Of a stretch of DNA of 64,000 nt, positions 38,941-49,900 are shown one piece after another (positions within the stretch are counted from its first letter, which is position 1; each line of letters starts with the position of its first letter). Location of the stretch: positions 43,359-107,358 of the forward strand of contig JBEKTY010000040.1 in NCBI GenBank assembly GCA_049515555.1, given 5' to 3'. The DNA comes from JBEKTY01 sp049515555. Lineage in GTDB: Bacteria > Planctomycetota > Planctomycetia > Pirellulales > Thermoguttaceae. The notes below the pieces were generated by a model. The model was given only the letters and a program-made list of their open reading frames with translations, was not told where the DNA came from and searched no databases. The position numbers and the translations under genes were made by a program.

Positions 38941-41349
38941 TCAGTTACTTGGCTCGATGGCCGTATTTCCTCCCTGCGGCACGGCAGGCTGTACGGTCGG
39001 GTTGATGATCGCGGTTTGCCGCCCCGCATCGGAAATAGGCTGGACGTTTCCGGCACTCAGCGGCTCGACGATCACCGTATGATCGATGCCCCGGCCGACG
39101 CGGATGCCGATCGGCGAGCGGGCAACCAGGCAATCGTAAATCAGGTTCCACCGCATCGTGGGCGTCATCGTATCCAGCTTCGGATCGTCGTCGGAGACGC
39201 TGCCGGGCCATCCCAGAAGCTGCGACAAGTGGATGCCCGCTTCCTGACCGAATTTCACATGCCGGGCATTGCCCGACGCCAGGCTGTTGATCGGGTATCG
39301 CCAGACCCGTTCGCCCAGGCCATACTCGTTGCCCGGGTATCGCTCGCGATGATAGACCTGGCAAGTGCGGATCTCGTTGCCGAAGGTCTTGGTGGCTGGC
39401 GGGGTGGCGTCGCCGGAGCGGTCGCTGAGGATTAGGATTCCGGCCCGTTCTTCGAGCCGCAGATCGCGGATGAGGTTGAGCGACATCTGGCGTGGTCCGT
39501 CGATGGCCCAAAGGACCATGCCGTCCGAGACGTTTTCCAGTTCGTCGCCCGCCCAGATGTTACGGACCGCGGAACCGAAGGGGCCCGAATAGGCCACGCC
39601 GTCCTTGAAGCGGTTCTCCACGTGGAGGTTCTCCATGCAGCCGTGGGCAACCGCGATTTGCGATCGCGCATCCGGCGGCAGCGTCCATGGCCATGCCAGG
39701 CGGACTGTCTGCCCGCGGGCCGACGCGATCGGAATGCACTGCCCCATGCCCCGGCCGGAAGTGACCACCGCGTAGGCCGTGAGCTGGAAGTCGCCGGACC
39801 CGTCGTGCAGCGATTTCTCGTTCCAAAGCATGCCCGCCGTCGTGAAGGAGTCGGCCTCGACCGCCGCGGGCCGCCCTTGCCAGGCGGCATGGCCCATCTC
39901 GTAAAGGAACATCTCGCAGCCGTTGGCGATGCCGCGGATGTTCTCGATCTGGTTGTAGCCGAAGTAGTTGTGGACTGCCTCGCCGGCCACGACAATGCCC
40001 CGGCCGCTATTGAGCACGTGGTTGTGCTCGAAGACACACTCGCGCATCCCACGCATGCTGAAGTTGCTGTTTTGGGTCGGCAGGCCCTCGAAGCGGTTGT
40101 GGGCGACCCACGCCCCGGTCATCGTGCCGCCCCAGTGCGTAAAGGGGATCGTGCCGCGGAACTCGTTGTCGAGCAGCACGAGATTTCGCGTATGACCGAC
40201 GGCCGTGCAGACCACGTCCGCCGGCACCCATTTGCCCTCGGGGAACACGGCCGGGTTGAGGTTGATGATGCGGCAGTGCCGGATCGCCGAATCGGAGGCT
40301 TGCAGTAACAACAATGCATGGTGGTCGTCCGCGTCCGAGGCGTCCACAGTCAGGTACTCCAGCCCGGCCCGCTGGTACATCTCGACCAACGGCCTGTAGT
40401 TGTGGAATGTCGCCGGGATCTTGCCATGCCTTGGCGGCAGGAGCGTCGTTGCCCCAGTCCCGGAACCGCGGAGCGTTACACCCGGTTTGATTCGCACCGT
40501 CGTCTCCAGAGGGTAGAGGCCGGGTTTCAGCAGGGCCGCACCGCCACCGGCAGCCGCCGCGGCGTCGATCGCCTTCTGGATAGCGGCCGCGCTCGGCGTC
40601 TTGCCATCCCCGGAACTTTCGACGGGAACGACGTTCACGCCGGGATTCAACGGGGCGGTGACTTCGACCCGCCGCGGCCGACTCCAGTCGGAATCGCCGC
40701 CGCCGCCGTTGACGTAGAGCTGATAGATTCCCGTCGGGAGATCGTCGGGTACGTCGAAGGTCCGCTCGAAGGCCGGCGACAGCCCTTTCTCCAAGCTGAA
40801 ACTATACGACCACCGGCAGACGGTGACATGCTTCTCCGGGCCAACCAGACAGATCAGCGAGCCCATGTTCGGCCCGAAGAGCCGTGCCCTGGCCCCGGAG
40901 ACCAGACGCGGCGGCAAGACGGTCCACACCTCGGGCCGATTGATGACCAGCGGTCGCGAAACGCCCTGGGACGACTCGGCCCAAACCAGCTTGGCCGGCG
41001 GTTGCCAGCGGTTGGAAAACGGCTTGACCGCCGCAGTGTGAGAATCCGCGGCATTCACGCCGACGTCGACCCTTGCTTGCGGCGGCTTCGCAGGCAAACC
41101 GGTTGTTCCCTCCAGCAAGCGGGCGAGCGATGCCACGGGGTCCCACTCTTTGCCGGGTGCCATCGTGGCGACGTGGATCTTCAGCCCCGGATCATCCAGG
41201 CCCACGCCATACAGGAGCCAAGGCTCTCCGTTCGTCGCCGAGATGCTCGACGCGGAGAGCTCCGGGCCGGCAGCTCGGGCAGTGGCCGTGCACGAGATAA
41301 TGACGATGGCCAGAACCACAGCCGGCCAGCGTGTTGGTATGATGTTCAC
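38941..41349 (-). CDS. exported right-handed beta-helix protein (pectate-lyase-like)
   Basis: 802 residues when started at the GTG at 41349, which has AGAGGAG 10 bases upstream and gives a clean signal peptide (WPAVVLAIVIISCTATARA). The open frame continues upstream to 41436. Residues about 25-230 form beta-sandwich domains. From about 245 the pattern AAAIQKAIDAAAAAGGGAAL then LYPLETTVRIKPGVTLRGSG marks a Pectate_lyase_3-like beta-helix (e.g. GAWVAHNRFEGL, CVFEHNHVLNSGRGIVVAGE). The fold is shared by GH28, GH55 and polysaccharide lyases; no catalytic set can be assigned with confidence. It is in line with the other leftward genes of the glycan locus. Confidence 0.82.
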   Translation of the reverse strand: MNIIPTRWPAVVLAIVIISCTATARAAGPELSASSISATNGEPWLLYGVGLDDPGLKIHVATMAPGKEWDPVASLARLLEGTTGLPAKPPQARVDVGVNAADSHTAAVKPFSNRWQPPAKLVWAESSQGVSRPLVINRPEVWTVLPPRLVSGARARLFGPNMGSLICLVGPEKHVTVCRWSYSFSLEKGLSPAFERTFDVPDDLPTGIYQLYVNGGGGDSDWSRPRRVEVTAPLNPGVNVVPVESSGDGKTPSAAAIQKAIDAAAAAGGGAALLKPGLYPLETTVRIKPGVTLRGSGTGATTLLPPRHGKIPATFHNYRPLVEMYQRAGLEYLTVDASDADDHHALLLLQASDSAIRHCRIINLNPAVFPEGKWVPADVVCTAVGHTRNLVLLDNEFRGTIPFTHWGGTMTGAWVAHNRFEGLPTQNSNFSMRGMRECVFEHNHVLNSGRGIVVAGEAVHNYFGYNQIENIRGIANGCEMFLYEMGHAAWQGRPAAVEADSFTTAGMLWNEKSLHDGSGDFQLTAYAVVTSGRGMGQCIPIASARGQTVRLAWPWTLPPDARSQIAVAHGCMENLHVENRFKDGVAYSGPFGSAVRNIWAGDELENVSDGMVLWAIDGPRQMSLNLIRDLRLEERAGILILSDRSGDATPPATKTFGNEIRTCQVYHRERYPGNEYGLGERVWRYPINSLASGNARHVKFGQEAGIHLSQLLGWPGSVSDDDPKLDTMTPTMRWNLIYDCLVARSPIGIRVGRGIDHTVIVEPLSAGNVQPISDAGRQTAIINPTVQPAVPQGGNTAIEPSN

Positions 41350-41566
41350 AGTTGATGAGCTCCTCTCTTGGCGCCCAACGCACCGTTGGCAGCACTGCAC
41401 GTCGGGCCACTCAACGCCACGGCGCGGCGAGTTCAATAATCAATGTCGCTCAACGTCAACGGCGCCGAACCGACGTTGGCAAACGTCCGGCTGGACGCTT
41501 TCAACGGAACGCCGCAGAGGGCGCTCCTTGCAGCCCCATTCCGGTAGTTTATTGTTCCACAGCGCC

Positions 41567-44236
41567 TTAGGCGATTTCGAGCGTGCAGATCTTCCAGGGG
41601 GCGATCTTCCACTGCAGGCGGCCGCCTTTCATCGCCGCGTTGCCCCGGCGGGCGCCGAGCAAGTCGGTCTCCACCGCCGTGACATAAGGCAGACGGAGGG
41701 AAACCTGCGCCTGGACCTCTCGCCCTTCCACCTCCAGTACCCGCAGCTCCATCGTACCGCCCGGCTTGCGGCGCAGTGCCGTCGCCAGGACATCGCCGGG
41801 ACTGACCTCCAGGAAGCTCTTGACCTTCGGCAGCTCGCCCTGCTGAGGCGCTGCGATGCGTGTCAACAGCGGCCTGGCGAAGGCGGCCGAGGCCCGCAGG
41901 CGGTCGGCATTGCTGCCGGCAAGCTGGCCGGAAGCCGGCTGTGCCTCCTCGCGGCTTCCGCCCGCCGCGCCGTGCGGCACGAGGGCGTGGCGATACTCGG
42001 CGTAGATCGGCCAGCCGTATTCGCCGGTGAAGTGCGACTCCCACTCCCGCATCACGAGGTTCGAGATTCCGCCCGCTTCGTCGCGGCGGAAGAACTGCGT
42101 GCCGGAGTGCAACAGCAGCAGTCCCGCATCCTTGCCCAGCAGATCGACGAAGCTGAGCCCGTGGAATGTCGGGGTATCGGCAGGCTCCACGCCGAAGGGG
42201 TAATCGCGGAGCAGCGTGGTTACCGGGAATGCGGGGGCAAGCGAGAACCAATAGCCTTCCTTGATGTCGGCCGGGGCGGCGTCGGAGTGAGGCGGGACGA
42301 ACGTCAACACGCGGCTGTAGACTTCGACCTGGGCAGCCCCGGCGGACAAGCTCACGCGGGTCTCGAACTTCAGGTACGGCAGGGCGTGCCGGGCCCGCAC
42401 TTCCGCGCGGACCGGCCCCTTGGCCAGCCAGTCGATCGCGGCTTTCGACGCGGCCGTGTCGTAGAAGGCAGGCGGATTGCGCTTGAGCGACAGGTTCGGG
42501 TTCGGACGTCCCCTGAGCCGCGGAAAAGCACCCCGGCCGGCGTCGAGCATCTCGCGGCCGGAAGCGTTGTGCATAAGGCTGGCGATGCCGCCGGTCTGCG
42601 GGTCGAGGCGAACGCGAAGATGTTCGTTCTCCAGGGTCAGCCTCGCCTCGTCCACCACCAGGCCTGTGGCGACGGCCGGCGCGGCTTGGGCCGTGAAGTC
42701 GAGGTAGTACGTGTCGTAGCCGGCGCTGGGCACCTGCCGGGCCAGGAACGCCACCTCAGCAACAACGAGGTTCCCTTGAGCGTCTTTGCTGCTCCTGACC
42801 ACCTGCGACGCAACGACCTTGCCGGAGCGGTCCTTGACCACGAGATCCTTTGTGCCCGGGGGCAGCGGATAGACGCGGCCGGTGGCGGCAACGTCGGTCC
42901 GCGGCCAGCAATGGGGATTGAAGACCGTAACGACCATCGGCCCGGCGGGCTCAGCCGCGCTGCCAATCCGCCGGCTAAGGTCGGCCAGTGCGGCGTCCAG
43001 GGCCTGCTGGCCCTGTCTCTGGGCGGAGTCGAGATGGTTGTAGCCGAGCGCGCCCCAGGTGAAATTGTGCTTGTCTTCTAGTCGTTCGGCCGGTGCCATA
43101 CGGTCGCCTTGCCAGCGGGAATACTCGCACAGCCCCACGTCATGGCTCTGCGAGGCCAGCAGGTCCTTCCAGGCCCTGTCGAGCAGATCCGCCTGGGATC
43201 CGGCCCCCATCGCCGAGGCCGCGGCGTCGAAGAGTTCGGCGGCCAATAGCAACCCTTCCAGCTTGCGGTCCAGTATGCGGACCTGGTCGCCTCCCAGCCC
43301 CCAGGTGAGCGACTTGTTCCAGGCGTTCATGGAGAGGAAGACCGTCTCCTTGGCCTGCGACGCGTACTTGTCCAGGTACTCGCGGAGTGTGACAAACTCC
43401 ACGCGGCCCTCAGCGGCCAAGGAGAGATACTTCGCCGGGGACGTAAGATAGGCGGGGCTCTCCGGCGACTCCCAGCCGAATTCCTCCCAGCAGAAGATCA
43501 GCGGCGTGCCGAGCTTCTTGAGCTTCCGGAACTCCGCCGAGCCGGCCAGCCGTTTCACGTCGGGCGAGTAGCCGAACAACGCGTTCTTGGGCACGCAGGG
43601 GATGGTCGTGCCGTCCAGTCCTTTCCAGTAGAAGGCGTTCAGATCCTGGCGCGGGCAACCGGCCCGCCCCCACGTGTCCAACTGGGCAAGGCTGGCGTAG
43701 CGGAACCCGGCCAGGGCGGCGATCTGCGGGACCTGCGGATGGCTGAACTCCTCCTCTTCCAGAAACGTGGCCATCTGATAACCGAGGGCCTTGCGAATCG
43801 TCTCCCGGCCCATGACAATCTGCCGGATGTTCGATTCTCCGCCGATGGTCGTGCCCATCGGCTGGCCGTAGGTCCCGCCGATCAACTCGACTTTGCCGGC
43901 GGCCAGGGCCTTGGTGAGCTTCGCCGCGACTTCGGGGAACTTCTCCGCTATCAGCTCGTAGGCCCGCGCGTCGAGATTGATGCAGGTCTTGACGTGAGGC
44001 TCGCGATCGGCCATTTCCATGGCGTCGGTGACGGAGAGCACGGACGACTCGATGCCGAGCTGCCAGCCGATGCCGGTATAGCTCCAGTGGTTGCACACGG
44101 TCACGCAGAAGCCGGACTCACCCGCGGCGGCGTTGGCGGTCCGAACCAGGGCCGGCCAGGCGGCCCCGATCCCTAAGCACCCGGCGACGCCGGACCTGAG
44201 GAAGTTTCGCCGTGTAGATACCAGATGAACGTTCAT
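41567..44236 (-). CDS. GH38-like glycosidase, Tat-exported
   Basis: 889 residues from MNVHLVSTRRNFLRSGVAGC; GGAAAG lies 5 bases upstream. The twin-arginine motif (STRRNFLRSGVAG) directs folded export. The N-terminal part resembles the GH38 alpha-mannosidase barrel (MEMADREPHVKTCINLDARA, GKVELIGGTYGQPMGTTIGG, MATFLEEEEFSHPQVPQIAA). The C-terminal half is beta-rich (TLENEHLRVRLDPQTGGIAS, RVSLSAGAAQVEVYS). The HxD metal pair usual in GH38 is not evident: the segment reads VCNHWSYTGIG. The activity is therefore uncertain. It lies 52 bases downstream of the Gfo/Idh gene on the same strand and is probably co-transcribed. Confidence 0.72.
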   Translation of the reverse strand: MNVHLVSTRRNFLRSGVAGCLGIGAAWPALVRTANAAAGESGFCVTVCNHWSYTGIGWQLGIESSVLSVTDAMEMADREPHVKTCINLDARAYELIAEKFPEVAAKLTKALAAGKVELIGGTYGQPMGTTIGGESNIRQIVMGRETIRKALGYQMATFLEEEEFSHPQVPQIAALAGFRYASLAQLDTWGRAGCPRQDLNAFYWKGLDGTTIPCVPKNALFGYSPDVKRLAGSAEFRKLKKLGTPLIFCWEEFGWESPESPAYLTSPAKYLSLAAEGRVEFVTLREYLDKYASQAKETVFLSMNAWNKSLTWGLGGDQVRILDRKLEGLLLAAELFDAAASAMGAGSQADLLDRAWKDLLASQSHDVGLCEYSRWQGDRMAPAERLEDKHNFTWGALGYNHLDSAQRQGQQALDAALADLSRRIGSAAEPAGPMVVTVFNPHCWPRTDVAATGRVYPLPPGTKDLVVKDRSGKVVASQVVRSSKDAQGNLVVAEVAFLARQVPSAGYDTYYLDFTAQAAPAVATGLVVDEARLTLENEHLRVRLDPQTGGIASLMHNASGREMLDAGRGAFPRLRGRPNPNLSLKRNPPAFYDTAASKAAIDWLAKGPVRAEVRARHALPYLKFETRVSLSAGAAQVEVYSRVLTFVPPHSDAAPADIKEGYWFSLAPAFPVTTLLRDYPFGVEPADTPTFHGLSFVDLLGKDAGLLLLHSGTQFFRRDEAGGISNLVMREWESHFTGEYGWPIYAEYRHALVPHGAAGGSREEAQPASGQLAGSNADRLRASAAFARPLLTRIAAPQQGELPKVKSFLEVSPGDVLATALRRKPGGTMELRVLEVEGREVQAQVSLRLPYVTAVETDLLGARRGNAAMKGGRLQWKIAPWKICTLEIA

Positions 44237-44288
44237 GGGTACTTTCCTGTCGGGGGGCATCGGAGGTCGAACATTCTTTCGCCGCCGG

Positions 44289-45518
44289 TCATACCGTCCA
44301 GCCCGGCCGGCACTCGCGCCGGACGTACTGATTCAACTCCGCAATGTTCGTGCATTTCATGTTGACGCCGTCCCACTCTACCTTCCTGCCGACCCCCGCG
44401 CGCATGGCGAGATTTCCCACCAGAAGGGCTTCGATGTATGGACCGGAAACGTCGGGGAAGTTGGAACAAGGCGGCACACCGCCTTCCCTGCACGCTCGCA
44501 AAAAGTCCGAGTGAATCTGGAATGGCGCGTGCCTCTTGTCCACGCGAGGATATTTCACGGCCGGCACGGGGAACTCCCGGTGCTTTTCCTCGGGAATGAT
44601 CCGCGGGCCACCGCCAAAGATATCACAGTGCATGATGCCCTTCTCGCCCACGAAAAGCGTACCACCGCCCTCGAACCTCCGGCCGAACTTCTTCTGCAAC
44701 TCATCGGCCAACCGCGGACGGATCAGTGTCCACGCGTCGGGGCCCTTGACGTTCGGAGCCTTGCGCCGGTAGCCGTCGTACCAGTAGAACTTGAGCGTGG
44801 GCTGGTTGGGTTGCGGGAACTCGTAAAGCAACCGATGGATGCTGCCCCAGCAATCCTCGTCCTCGCCCTCTTGTTCCAAGCAGACGCAACTGCTGGGATA
44901 TTTCAGTTGCAAAGCCCAGTGGGGCGGGTCGCATACGTGTGCGCCTACGCAGGCCAAAAGGCCTGTCCCGTAGGGCTTCAACTGGTACCAACCCTTTCCC
45001 ACGCCGGTGTTGTCATCCTGGCCGCCCACGGAGGGGCACACGTCGGGACGATAGGGGACCTTTGGCGTCGGGCCAAGCCACTCGTCCCAGTCGACGCCCG
45101 CAGGCACCGGCGCGCTGGGAAGGCGGACTCGCGTGCCATAGCGCTGGTCCTGCCACGAGTGGACCTCGGTCACGGCGCCGATGGCGCCGGCCTCGAGGTA
45201 CTCGCGCAGCAGCTTGCGGTAATCATAGTACGACTTGACCTTCGGTCCCTTGCCGCCCTGGCGTCTCTCCACTTCGCCCACGACGCCGGCCATACGGTTA
45301 TCATCGATGTCGACCAGAGCGATCAACTGCTCGCTCATCGCAGCCTCCAAGTGGGCAAGTCCACGGCCATTTGCCCCAATAATGGCCGTGCCGAGCTTGG
45401 AGTTTGGACTGCGCTCCGCAAGAATCGCGGGGACACCGAACACCTGGGACCCCACAACCGCGCCCGCGATGATCGCGGAATCCTTGAACAAGTCCCGCCG
45501 ACTAAGATGCTTGGCCAT
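44289..45518 (-). CDS. Tat-exported Gfo/Idh/MocA-family oxidoreductase
   Basis: 409 residues from MAKHLSRRDLFKDSAIIAGA with AAAGGGAAA upstream. The additional 106 codons of the open frame toward 45836 are not coding-like. The Tat signal contains SRRDLFK. The NAD(P) Rossmann fold reads KLGTAIIGANGRGLAHLEAA and IALVDIDDNRMAGVVG. The C-terminal substrate domain includes VTEVHSWQDQRYGTRVRLPS and GLLACVGAHVCDPPHWAL. Such enzymes oxidise or rearrange sugars; planctomycetes export many of them. It is the first gene of the leftward operon and divergent from the sugar isomerase at 45940. Confidence 0.9.
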   Translation of the reverse strand: MAKHLSRRDLFKDSAIIAGAVVGSQVFGVPAILAERSPNSKLGTAIIGANGRGLAHLEAAMSEQLIALVDIDDNRMAGVVGEVERRQGGKGPKVKSYYDYRKLLREYLEAGAIGAVTEVHSWQDQRYGTRVRLPSAPVPAGVDWDEWLGPTPKVPYRPDVCPSVGGQDDNTGVGKGWYQLKPYGTGLLACVGAHVCDPPHWALQLKYPSSCVCLEQEGEDEDCWGSIHRLLYEFPQPNQPTLKFYWYDGYRRKAPNVKGPDAWTLIRPRLADELQKKFGRRFEGGGTLFVGEKGIMHCDIFGGGPRIIPEEKHREFPVPAVKYPRVDKRHAPFQIHSDFLRACREGGVPPCSNFPDVSGPYIEALLVGNLAMRAGVGRKVEWDGVNMKCTNIAELNQYVRRECRPGWTV

Positions 45519-45939
45519 GATCGATTTCCCTTTCGTCTTGACATTTGTCCTCGGAGTTGCCAGGGGGCCTTCGCCGAGGATATTCTGAACGGCACCACTG
45601 CCATTATCGACACTGCAACAGCGCGTCGCAAGCTGCCGGAAGGGGACCTTTCGACCGACAAGAAATCCCCCGGGCGCCACGGCGGTAGGGAAACGCTGCG
45701 GATACGAGGGAAAAACAAGAGTTTCTTCCGCCGTCCCCGGACGGCTCTTTGCCGGAACCTTCGAAGTGACCGATGTAACAACCAAAGTTGCCGCCTTGTT
45801 CTCCAGGTCGTCGCGGTTTTTCTGACCGTACGGCAAGCAACCATCGCGTTAGGCAAGGTGCCATCGAGGGTGACTCACCAACCGCTGGTTGCGGCCCATC
45901 AAGGGGGCGGATAAGATGTCAGCAGAAAGGAACCTGCTT
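45519..45939. promoter_or_regulatory. divergent regulatory region of the glycan locus
   Basis: A 421-base gap between the divergent oxidoreductase and isomerase genes. It must hold the promoters of both arms. I find no convincing -10/-35 pair, operator palindrome or gene in it. The open frames there are continuations of neighbouring frames. Confidence 0.5.
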
Positions 45940-46863
45940 ATGAATCGCTTCCTACGCATGACCCGTGTCAATTCCGTCCAGCACAGCAGTCCCGGGCTCT
46001 CGCGACGGCAATTCGTGGCCGGCATCGCTGCGGCGGCTGGCACCGCGATGGTCGCGCCCGCCTTTGGCGACGAGCCATCGCAGTGGCAGATCGGCTGCTA
46101 TACCCGGCCGTGGGCCGCCTACGACTACCGTGTGGCGCTGGATGACATTGCCGCTGCGGGCTTCAAGTACGTTGGGTTGATGACCGCCAAGAGCAAGGAC
46201 AACCTGGTCATCTCTGTGACGACCACGCCCGAAGAGGCCGCCGCCGTCGGAGCAGAGGTCGAGCGACGCGGCCTGAAGGTCGTCTCGCTCTGGGGCGGGC
46301 AGTTCCCCACGGGGAGTTCCGCCGGGCTGAAACGCCTTATCGACAACTCTGCCGCCTGCGGTTGTCCGCACCTGATGCTTGGCGGCACGTCCGAAGAGCT
46401 TCAAACTGCGTACTACAAGGTTGTCGCCGACTGTTGTGACTACGCGCTGGCCAAGGGCGTGGGGCTCAGCATCAAGCCGCACGGCGGCTCGAATGCCAGC
46501 GGTGCCCAGTGCCGCAAGATCATCGACCGGCTCGGCCGGAAGAACTTCCGCATCTGGTACGATCCGGGGAACGTCTTCTACTACTCCGACGGCAAGCTCG
46601 ATCCCGCGGACGACGCCGCGGCGGTTGACGGCGTAGTGATCGGCATGAGCGTGAAGGATTTTCGCCTGCCGAAGAACGTCGAACTCACGCCGGGCACGGG
46701 CAAGGTGGATTTTCCGAGAATGCTGGCCCGCTTGAGACAGGGCGGGTTCACTCGTGGTCCCTTGGTCGTCGAATGCCTTGCTCCGGGTGATATTGCCCAC
46801 CTGAAAGCCGAGGCCGTCAAAGCCCGCGAATTTCTGGAGACGCTTGTCGGCCAGAAGGCATGA
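45940..46863 (+). CDS. Tat-exported sugar phosphate isomerase/epimerase-like protein
   Basis: 307 residues from MNRFLRMTRVNSVQHSSPGL; AGGA lies 11 bases upstream. ATGs at 45916 and 45889 are alternatives. A twin-arginine signal (LSRRQFVAGIAAAAGTAMVA) is followed by a TIM barrel of the xylose-isomerase-like group: IGCYTRPWAAYDYRVALDDI, VGLSIKPHGGSNASGAQCRK, FRIWYDPGNVFYYSDGK and PLVVECLAPGD. His, Asp and Glu positions typical of the metal site are seen. It is the first gene of the rightward arm, followed after 70 bases by the GH106-like gene. Confidence 0.88.
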   Translation: MNRFLRMTRVNSVQHSSPGLSRRQFVAGIAAAAGTAMVAPAFGDEPSQWQIGCYTRPWAAYDYRVALDDIAAAGFKYVGLMTAKSKDNLVISVTTTPEEAAAVGAEVERRGLKVVSLWGGQFPTGSSAGLKRLIDNSAACGCPHLMLGGTSEELQTAYYKVVADCCDYALAKGVGLSIKPHGGSNASGAQCRKIIDRLGRKNFRIWYDPGNVFYYSDGKLDPADDAAAVDGVVIGMSVKDFRLPKNVELTPGTGKVDFPRMLARLRQGGFTRGPLVVECLAPGDIAHLKAEAVKAREFLETLVGQKA

Positions 46864-46933
46864 TTTCTGGATCTGGTCCGCCAGATTCTATTCTGGGCTC
46901 TGAGACACGGGGCAGAATTCGAGGATCGCTTCC

Positions 46934-49900
46934 ATGTTCCATACAACAATCTTCAGGCTCATCGCGACAGCGCTTGCCGCGCTGGCGGCAATTCAGGTTG
47001 AGCTAGGCACTGCGAACGCGGCGACCGGCGTCGATGCATTGGCAGACTTCCAGACGCCTCCACCCGAGGCCCGGCCCTGGGTCTACTGGATGTTCATGGA
47101 CGGCAACCTCACTCGCGAGGGCATGACCGCCGACCTGGAGGCGATGAAGCGGGCCGGCATCGGCGGCGCGATCATCCTGGAGGTCAATATCGGCATCCCG
47201 CGCGGGCCGGTCCATTTCATGAGCCCGCCCTGGCGCGAGCTGATCAAGCACGCCATCCAGGAGGCCGACCGGCTTGGACTGGAGCTCGCCCTGGGCGCGG
47301 GGCCCGGTTGGTGCGGCACCGGCGGGCCGTGGGTCAAACCCGAGCAGTCCATGCAGCACCTGGTGGCCAGTGAAACGACGACGACCGGGCCGGCCCACTT
47401 CCACGCCCGACTGCCCCAACCGGCGCCGCGCACGCCCTTCTTCGGCGAGCAAACACTGACGCCCGAGCTGCACAAAACGTGGAAGGAGTTCTATCGCGAC
47501 GTGGCCGTGCTGGCCTTCCCGACGCCGCCGGGTGATTATCGCATTCCGGACGTCGACGAAAAGGCCCTCTACTATCGTGCGCCCTATTCGTCGCAGCCGG
47601 GAGTCAAGCCGTTTCTCGCGGCGGATCGCACCGTTTTGCCGGCCGGGCAGTGCATCTTACCGGGCCAGATCGTCGATCTGTCCGGAAAGCTTTCGGCCGA
47701 CGGGCAGCTCGTCGGGGAGGTGCCGCCCGGCGACTGGACGATCCTGCGGTTCGGCCGCACCACGACCGGCCAGACGACCCGCCCGGCGCCGGTGCCGGGG
47801 CTGGGGCTGGAGTCCGACAAGTTCGACAAGTCGGCACTGGATGCCCATTTCGACGCCTTCGTTGGACGGCTGCTCGAAACGGTCGGCGAGCCCTCGCATC
47901 CCGGGCGCGGACTGACGGGAGTGCATTTCGATAGTTGGGAGATGAGCTCGCAGAACTGGTCGGAGCGGTTCCGCGAGGAGTTCCGGCGCCGCCGCGACTA
48001 CGATCCTTTGCGCTACTTGCCTGTCATGCTCGGCCGCGTGGTCCAGAGTGTCGAGGTCTCGGAGCGGTTCTTGTGGGACCTGCGGCGGACGGCCCAGGAA
48101 CTGGTGGTCGAGAACCATGCACTCCATCTGAAGGAATTGGGGCGGCGGCACGGCCTGAAGCTGTCGATCGAGCCCTACGACCTGAACCCGGCCGGCGACC
48201 TGGCTTTGGGCGAAGCGGCCGACGTGCCGATGTGCGAGTTCTGGTCGAAGGGATTCGGGTTCAGCACCGAGTTCAGCGCTTTCGAGGCCGTGTCGATCGC
48301 CCACACCTGCGGGCGGCCGATCGTGGCCGCCGAATCGTTCACTGCAGACCAGGACGCCTGGCGGCAGCACCCCGCTTCGGTCAAAGCCCAGGGCGACTGG
48401 GCCTTGTGCTGCGGCGTCAACCGCTTCGTCATTCACCGGTACCAGCATCAGCCCTGGCTCGACCGTTTTCCCGGCATGACCTTCGGCCCCTACGGCGTCC
48501 ATTGGGACCGAACGGAGACCTGGTGGGAGATGGCATCCGCGTACCACGCGTATCTGGCTCGCTGCCAGACGATGTTGCGGCGAGGCCTGCCGGTGGCCGA
48601 CATTCTCTACCTCGATCTGGAAGGGGCGCCGAATGTCTTTCGGCCGCCGGTCTCGGCCACGCTCAGCGGCTTGCCGGACCGGCGAGGCTGTAATTTCGAC
48701 GGCTGTGCCCCGCGCACGCTCATCGAGCGGGCCTCGGTCGAGAACGGCCGGATCAAGTTCCCCGACGGCATGAGTTACCGGCTGCTGGTGCTTCCTCGGC
48801 TCCAGACCATGACGCCGGCCCTGCTGCGGAAGGTCAAGCAACTGGTGGACGCCGGCGCGACCGTCATCGGCGCGCCGCCGGCGAGATCGCCGAGCCTGGA
48901 GAACTATCCGCAATGCGACGCGGAAATCGAGCGGCTGGCAGCCGAGATTTGGCGGAGCAGCCACGTCATTCGGGATACGGCGACGATACAATCGGCATCC
49001 GGCTCCGCGTCAACCGCAGCAAAAGGGATCCGGCATCAGGAGGGCAGTCCGCAAGTCCCGGACATGTATCCTGGTTACGAGATGACGGCCCAAGTGCTGT
49101 CGGGGATGGGCGTTCGGCCCGACTTCGAGTCGGACGGCGACGTGCGTTATGTTCATCGGCACGACCGCGGCGCGGAGATCTATTTCGTCGGCAACCGGAC
49201 GTCCGCGCCGCTCTCGTCGACCTGCCGGTTCCGCGTGACGGGGCTCCAGCCCGAACTGTGGGATCCCGTAACCGGCCAGCAACGGCCGCTGCCCGAGTTC
49301 CAGCAGGTCGAAGGGCGGATGAGCGTACCGCTTCAATTCGCGTCCGGCCAGAGCTACTTCGTCGTTTTTCGCGACGGCCTGCGACGGCCCGGGACGAACT
49401 TCCCCGAATTGAAACCCGCGGGCGAGCTGGCCGGACCGTGGGAAGTGGCGTTCGATCCCAAGTGGGGCGGGCCGGCGAAGCCGGTGACTTTCCAGACCCT
49501 GCGAGATTGGACCCGGCGCGAAGAAGACGGGATTTGCCACTACTCCGGCATAGCGGTCTATCGCAAGACCTTCGACGCGCCCGCCGCATCGCCGACCGCA
49601 GCGCAGTTCCTCGATCTGGGCGAGGTCAAGAACCTGGCCCAGGTAAAGCTCAACGGCTGGGACCTCGGCGTGGTCTGGTGCGCGCCGTGGCGGGTGGTTC
49701 TGCCTGCCGGACTGCTCAAGTCGTCCGGCAACCAGGTGGAGATCAAGGTGGCCAATCTCTGGCCCAATCGCCTGATCAAGGATGCCGGGCTTCCCCAGGA
49801 ACAGCGGCTGACCTGGACGACCTGGAGCCCCTATAAGCCGACCGATCGGTTGTTGCCATCGGGCCTATTGGGTCCGGTGCGACTGTTGTCAGGTCCGCCG